The notes under the pieces were generated by a model. It saw only the letters and a program-made list of their open reading frames with translations, ran no database searches and was not told the DNA's origin. DNA of 6,803 bases, taken from Chloroflexota bacterium. Lineage in GTDB: Bacteria; Chloroflexota; UBA11872. Below, in pieces: positions 1 through 6,803 of this stretch. The stretch lies in contig JAPOXI010000042.1 in NCBI GenBank assembly GCA_026707185.1, forward strand, positions 1 through 6,803, in the 5' to 3' direction. Positions within the stretch are counted from its first letter, which is position 1. Each line of letters begins with the position of its first letter. The translations under genes were made by a program, and so were the position numbers.

Positions 1-3000
1 AGGCGCCAGATTTACAGTCTGGTGGTATTAACCACTCACCCACCGACCCAAATGATGGCGCGCCCCGACTCTGTACTTGTAAACGATCAGGCGGACTCTC
101 AGCGCTCCCCGCCAGAGCCCGCAGGCTGCCCCAATCCTACCAGTCACACCTTCCGGCTGAGCGCCGCCCGGCCCTCCTCGCGCCCGGCCCGGCCAGCCGT
201 CCGCCACCCGACCCATTGACGCCCTAGTCAACCCTGCCGGCGTCCTCCAGCAGTTCCTGGTCGCCCCGCACCCCGTCGCCGTGGCCGCCGCCCTGGCCTT
301 CGGCCTGTTCTGGGGCCGCGCCGGCGCGCCGCTGCTGCTCGGCCGTCCCGGCGTGTGGTTCGGTCTGCTGCTCGGCGTCCTCGTCTATCCATTCGCCCAG
401 GTCTGGCTCCGTGACGAACTCACCATCGCCGTGCTCGACATCGTCACTCAGAACGTCGGAGCGTCCGCCATGCGCGACCAGGTCGCGCTGGTCGGCCTCG
501 TCTCCGCCATCGTCGCCGCCTACGCCGACGAGTTCGCCAAGCTCGTCATGCTGCTCATCGTCGGCTTCGTCATGGCGCGCCCATCCAACCCCAGGGCCGT
601 TACGGCCGCCGCCATCGCCCCAACGGCCGGCTATGCCCTGTTCGCCACGCAACTCACGCTCACGCAGGCGCTCCAGGCTGACCTGTCGGGAGCCGACCTC
701 GCATTCGTGTTCGTTCGTGAATGGGCCTGGGTCGCCGTGCAGTTCGGCACCGCCTACATGCTGGCCCGCGGCTGGCTCGCCGGCCGGCTGGCCGCCTACG
801 TCCTGCTGGCCGGCGTCCTGCATACCGCCGCTGCCTACACCGCCACCCTGGACGATCTGGGCTGGCACACGGCCGTCGTCACCCTGATTCTCGCCGTCGT
901 CGGCCTGCTCGCCTTCAGCTGGGGCGCGTCGCTGATTCCCGCCGGCCGCCGCTGATCCTTCGGTCGCGCACACCCAACGCCGCACCTCCAACCAGCATCG
1001 CGGCCACCGCCGCCAGCGAGACCACGCCCAGCCAGTCGCCCGTCGCGGTGTAAAGCGTCCCCGGCTCGCCAAGCGGGACATCGGCCACCAGCAGCCGCTC
1101 CTGCGCCTGTTCAAGCGCTGTGCCTGCGACAACCCCGCCGTCCGGCCCGATCACCACCGACCCATAGCGCCAGTCCGCCTTCGCGATGGACAGCCCGTGC
1201 TCAATGGCCCGCAACCGCAGGTGCCCGATATGCGGGGCCGTATACGCCGCCCAGTCGTGCGTCGGAATCGCCACCAGCGCGGCGCCCCTTCCAGCCAGCC
1301 GTGCCAGCGTGTCCGTATACGTCCCGTCGGGACCCGCCGCCAGTCCCAGCCGAATCCCCGCCACGTCGTAGGTCTCGTACAACCCGGCCGTCACGCTACG
1401 CTCCCCGATCGCGTATACCGGGTGATCCTTCGTCGTCGGGTTCGACATCCGGCCATCCGGCGTCACCAGCACTAATTCATTGCGCGTGCGATTCGGATCG
1501 ATCCTGATGAAATACGGCCAGACGATCGGAATCCCCGCCCGCCGAGCCACCGAACGAACCCCGTCCAGCTGCGACGTCGCGTTCGGATCGTCAGGCGCTA
1601 CCCAGCCCGAGGCCTCCGGCCACACCACCAGCTCCGCGCCCTGCCGAACCGCCTCCAGTGTCGCCGGCGTGTGCATATCCGTAATCGTGTCGGTGAGCTC
1701 CCGGTATCGCACCGTCGTGATTAGCGGCCGCGTCCGCGGATGCGATGGCACGTGGTCGCCCGTCTGAACCAGGCCCACCCGGATCGACTGGATCTCCGGC
1801 GTGCCGCCGGAGACTGCCAGTCCCAGCCCCGCCAGCCATCCCAGTCCCGCGACCCCGATGCCAACAGCCAGGCTCCGAGAAAGCGGCAATCGACCCAGGG
1901 CCACGAGCGCAATCGCGCCAATGGCTTGGCCTGTGGCCACCGTCAGCAGCACGACCGGCCACATCCCCGCCACCGGCAGCCACGCCCGCAGTGGCGCCAC
2001 GTCCACCTGCGTCGTCGCCACCATGCCCCACTGATGCCCTGCCGTCGTGATCAGTCGCAGGTACTCGATTCCTGTCCAGGCCAGTGCAGGTGCCCAGATG
2101 CGCGCCCACGGGCCCAACGCCCGAATCAGCCGTTCCGGACCGGCTGGCACGTCCAGCAGCGCCGCCGCTAGGCCTGAGAGAACCCCCACACCCGCCGAAA
2201 TCCCAAACCAGGCCGCGCCGGTCACCACCTCGGGCGGATTGACCGTCGTGGCAATCAGCCCGAAGAGGGCGCCAAGCATCAGGCCATTCAGACCTCGACG
2301 AGCCCGCCCTGTTGCCCCGGACCGCGCAAGGGCCAGCGGCGCCCAGGCAAAGAAGGCCAGCGCCGTCCACTGCAGCGGTGGAAATGCCGCAAACAACATC
2401 ACCGCCGTGGCCAGCGCTCCCAGCGCCCGCGCGCCCAGCGTCGCGCGCCACGCACTGGCTACCATGGGTCCTGGAATTCTCTGGTATCGGAATCTTGGGC
2501 GGCCATGCCGAGAGTTTGGCAACCAATCCGTCGCGCGCTCAATCTTCGCGTGCCCGCGGCGATGACCAGTGGACCGCGTCGTGGTCGGCTCCCTCCGGCC
2601 CGCCGACCGGCACGCGCTGGATTTATGGCCGCGGCGGGCCCGTACCCATGACCGATCGCGGCGAACGCCGCTTCCACCAGCTCGTCATGGCCGGAGCCTT
2701 TGGCCTCACGCTCATGATGGCCTGGATCGAGGCCGCCCCCTGGTTGGTCACGCTCGTCGTCCTGGTGCTGGCGGCCGGCTCCATTTCGCCTGGCTGGAGC
2801 CTCACCCGCCGGTTTCACCGCGGCGTCGTCGCCCCGCTCGATCCCGGCCAACCGGCCGAAGACCCAACCTCGTTCCTGCGCGCCGATGCCCTCCTCAGCG
2901 TCCTCGCATTCGCTGGCGCAGTCTTCGTGGTGGCTGGCGTGCCTCCGCTCGGCTGGGCCCTCGTCGGCCTCGCCACCCTCGACCTCCTCATGGACGGCCT

Positions 3001-6000
3001 CGCCGACGCCGCCCCCCTCCGCCGCCTCCTCGATCAGGCCGTAAGACGGTCGACGCGTCGGGAGTGACGCCGACGGATCACGGCGCCCCGGCTCCGCGGC
3101 GATTCTCTCGGGCCGACATGGTGGGCCTTTAGCTGGCGCAAGGTACGCTCGTGCGACTGAGCTGTGACTCGCTCCGGGGCGCCGGTTCGGCCGTCATGCC
3201 CCCGGGGCCGCCGGTATGAACCTCGACCCAACCGTCTCGCCCTGGCTCGGCATCGTCGCCTCCACCGGCGTCTGCCTCTGGATGGCCGCCATCGGCGCGC
3301 CCCTGGCCCACGCCGTCTTCCACGATCGACCACGCCCCGTCTGGCCCTTCTACGCCCCCGCCATCGGCATCGTCATCGTCCTGCTCGTCACCAACCTCTC
3401 CGCCTACCTGATCCCCGGCGCCCCCAGCGCCTGGTTCGGCCTCCTCGCGCCATCGGTTCTCGCCTCGGTCGTGTTCTGGCGCCGCGGCTCGACGCGTCGT
3501 CCCTCCCGACGTGGTGCGCTCGCCGCTCTCGCGCTCCTGCTCACCTCCGCCGGCATTTTCGTACTGGCGTTCGCCAATCGAACGCAGGTCCGTGCCGCTG
3601 AAGAGTCGTGGCACTTTGCGTTGGTGCAACGCATGGGGCGAGGCGTCTTTCCGCCAGTGGCCCCCTACGGGCAGGACGCCGGAATCGGCTATCACTACGG
3701 CCCCGACCTGCTGGCGGCCATCCTCGCGAACACGGCCGGTGTTCCCCCGTGGACGGCCGTCGCGGTTTTTTCGTCGCTCCTTGTCGTCGCCATGCTGTTG
3801 GCCGCGGTCGGCTTCGCCCGGGACGTTGGAGCGCCCCTGCCGTTGGCCGTCGGTTCGGGTGCGGTTCTCGGGCTGATTCGGCACCCAATGCCGATAGGGC
3901 TACCGCCCTACGTCTCGCCTGAGCGGCAACTTGAGGGCCTTCCAGGACTTCTGGCCGGTTTCGTGCCTGCCGGCACAGACGTGGCGTTCAGGTGGCTGCA
4001 CAAGCCCCACTGGGCGCTGGCGCTTTGCATCGTCATTCTCATCGCGGCAGTCCTCGAAGCGGGGCCCGGTCGACGACAGGCGGCGCTGCTCGCGGCCGCC
4101 GCCGGTGTCGCGGCGCTGGCCGAGGCTGCGGTGTTCCTGTTCGCCAGTGCCGCGCTCGGCGCGGTCGGACTGTTTCGGCTGACCCGCCTTCGCGGGCGTC
4201 AGCGGACGGCCCTGCTCATCGCGCTGGGCGTCGCTGCTGGTCTGGCCCTGTTTGCCGGCGGCCCGCTGTCCGACGCGGTGCTTCAGCGTGGCGGCCAGGT
4301 GGGCCTCGTGCGCGTCGCGTTCGAGCCGCCCATGGACGAACTGGCGCCCTTCGAGCGTGCTGGTCCTGCCCTCGTGCGCTTCGGCGTCCTGCCGCTCATG
4401 GCCGTCAGCGTGTTCGTCATCCATCGGAAACGGAGTTGGGGGCTTGCCTACCTGACGGCCGCAAGCGCCTTGGGGCTGGTAGCGGCGGTGTTTCTGCAGT
4501 CCGCACTTCCCTTCAATGACGCGCGCATCCCGTTTCTCGCGACGGCTGCGGCGGCCCTCGCAGCGACCGCCGGAGTCAGCGGCCTCGTCGCGGGGCTGCG
4601 AGGCTGGCCTCGACGCTTGGCCGTTGCGGCCGTGCTTGTACTTGCCGTACTCCCGACAGCCGTGCCCCGCGCGACGGCTGGGCTGCGCTTGGCGGCTGAC
4701 AGTGGCTTCGCGGTCGGCCAGCCCGTCGTTCATGGCCCGGGCTATCCGTACGTAGGGCAATCGCGGTGGCTTGCCGAACTCGACCGGAACTGGGACTTCT
4801 ATGCGTGGCTGTCGGACGCGCTGCCGAATGAGGCGCGCCTGCTCACGCCACGCCCCGCCGTCGCGGCATCGGTGGCTGGAATCGCCTCCCCGACATCGGC
4901 GCGCAGGGTACAGGTGATCTCAAGCAGCGCAATGCCGGAGTACGAGGACGCCTTGCGCTTCTTGCACCGTGACGACCTGGCGGACATGGAGATCACCCAC
5001 CTGCATCTGACGGACGCTTGGGAGAGCGCGCTCCCACCCCGCGCACGACAGCTGCTGGACGACCCGGCGCACTTCAGGCTCGTCGCCGACCGGCGCTCGG
5101 TCTCGGGCGAGCGCCATCGAGTCTTCGAGGTTATGCCCGGTGCCGGAGTCGCCGAAGTACATCCCGCAAACCATCGTTCGCTGCGTGAGCTCGTTGCCGC
5201 CGATGCGCCGGTCATTGCCGTGGAAGGTCTGACGCCGCACCAGAGCCGGATGTTCTTCAACAACCTTCTCGATCAGGAAGACCTGCGTGCGCCAGCGATC
5301 TATTTCGACCAGTCCGCGATTCGGATTCCGCGCGTTCAGCGGCTCAATCGAGTCCCGGACTGGGGCGTAGTCGCCCTCCTCGACCACGTTGAACCCACCG
5401 CCCTCGGCCTGACCCGCGACGACGCCATCTGGGCCGGCTACGGCATGCGGGTCTACGATCTCGCCTCGGCATGGTCGTCCGTCTGGCGCGTCGATCCGCA
5501 CTTTGCTCGGCTGCCGGCATCACTCCGGCAGGCCTGCAACTCGACCTCCGGCGGTCACCTGGACCTGCGGCTGCTGGGCGAACCGGGTAGCACGGTTGCC
5601 GCCGGGCCGACGGAACCTGAATTGCGTGGGGCCCCGCAGGTCACCAGCCTGACCGTTCGCGACTGCGAAAAGCTGACCGTCACCTCCCATGCCGACCTGG
5701 CGCCGTTCGCTCAGTTACGGCCCGCCTTCCACACGACAGCCGAAGACGCACGGCCCCAGGCCGGCCTCGGTTTTGACGGGAGCGTTGATGGCGAGCTTGC
5801 CGTTATCAATCTCTGGTACCGAAACCCCGCCGGCCTTTCGATCACCTCCGGGACCGAATTCCGGCTCTATCGAGCGGGAGCGTCTGGGGTAGTGCCGCGC
5901 GAAACCGACCCGCGCGACTCGGTCCGGTGGTGGTCCGCTCCCCTGACCCTGGCCGTCGACACGCAGATGGCACGCATCGAATTTGACCCTCGGCGGCTTA

Positions 6001-6803
6001 CGATCAATGGGGATCCCGGCGTCCGCGCGGCGGATGTCGTTCCCGGCCGGTCCTACCTGCTGGCGCTGAACGTGTCACGATTCAGTCCCGAAACGACAAG
6101 CCTCTGGGTCCAGCAGGTCATTCCACTCGTGCGAATCGAGGTGCGGGACGTCGGCACATCGACCGAAGTGCTCTCAGGCATCGTCAGCATCGAATTCCGC
6201 GAAGTCGGCGGCCCGAGCCGCTGGCTCGACTACTCCGGCGTCATCGGCTGGGAAATCGACCTCACCCCCTGGCCTGACGCAATCGAAGTCGCACCCTGAC
6301 ATGCGGCTCCGAAACCTGGCCCTGCTCCTGGCCAAAGCGGGACTGATAACTAGCGTGTCGCCCGTCGCGGCCCTCGCCCCGTCCGTGAGTCCCGGCGCTA
6401 CCCCGGACGCCGATCTTTCGGTCACCGACCCCGGCCTCATCCTCGTCATCGTCGTAATCCCCGTCGTCCTCGTCGCCCTGATCTGGATGGGCTACATCTT
6501 CTGGCTCATCTTCGACGAGGGCGAAAACGTCGGCTCAGGCGCTCCCCCGCCTCCCGGAAACCGCCACCGCCCCCCTGCTAACAGAAGTCAAGAGCCACCC
6601 GATCAGCCCGGTAACGTAGGCTAGTCGGCTCCCTCTCAGCAGCGGGCGGTTCTGCATGGCGACGGCGTGCGACGCTGTGACGCTCACCATCGACGGCCGT
6701 CCTATCACCGTGCCCCCCGGCACCTCCATCCTCGAGGCCGCCGCCGACCTCGGGATCGACATCCCCACCCTCTGCTACCACCCCAACATCGCCGCCTCCG
6801 CCA

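Overview
This is a very GC-rich bacterial window. The gene content is a mix of envelope or membrane proteins and the start of a NADH/formate/hydrogen-type iron-sulfur subunit. It would suit a Chloroflexota-like or similar high-GC lineage, but nothing in the sequence fixes the taxon, so that placement is a weak inference. No insertion sequence, CRISPR array or phage gene is visible.

Layout from left to right. (1) The first 49 bases are the 5' half of a tRNA-Tyr(GTA) on the minus strand, cut by the left edge. (2) A plus-strand polytopic protein (stop at 955) resembles PrsW/YhfC-type intramembrane proteases. Its annotated GTG start lies inside a hydrophobic stretch that continues upstream without a stop. 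(3) A convergent minus-strand gene (915-2465) has the eight-helix plus nitrilase-domain plan of apolipoprotein N-acyltransferase (Lnt). It keeps the catalytic Glu and Lys but has Gly where the nucleophilic Cys should be, and it contains no Cys at all. The two genes overlap tail to tail by 41 bp. (4) A short divergent gap (2466-2647) leads to a small plus-strand membrane protein (2648-3067) with DUF4395-like features. (5) After a 148-bp gap comes a 1027-residue GT-C-type membrane protein (3216-6299), with about 13 membrane helices followed by a roughly 540-residue extracytoplasmic tail. A 107-residue secreted or membrane-anchored small protein starts one base after its stop (6301-6624). (6) From 6656 a partial ORF encodes the N-terminal [2Fe-2S] domain of a NuoG/FdhA/HoxU-type subunit and runs off the right edge.

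How the genes may work together: four of the five complete proteins are integral membrane proteins and the fifth is a single-span one. The GT-C-like protein and its coupled small partner look like a two-gene envelope-glycosylation (or other lipid-linked sugar transfer) unit. The Lnt-like and PrsW-like proteins could act on lipoproteins or membrane proteins, but a joint pathway is only suggested by proximity.

Base usage: plus-strand genes favour C-ending codons and the minus-strand gene favours G-ending codons, so the plus strand is C-rich whichever way a gene points. The central part of the 1027-residue gene breaks this pattern. The most notable single observation is the Lnt-like protein without its catalytic cysteine.
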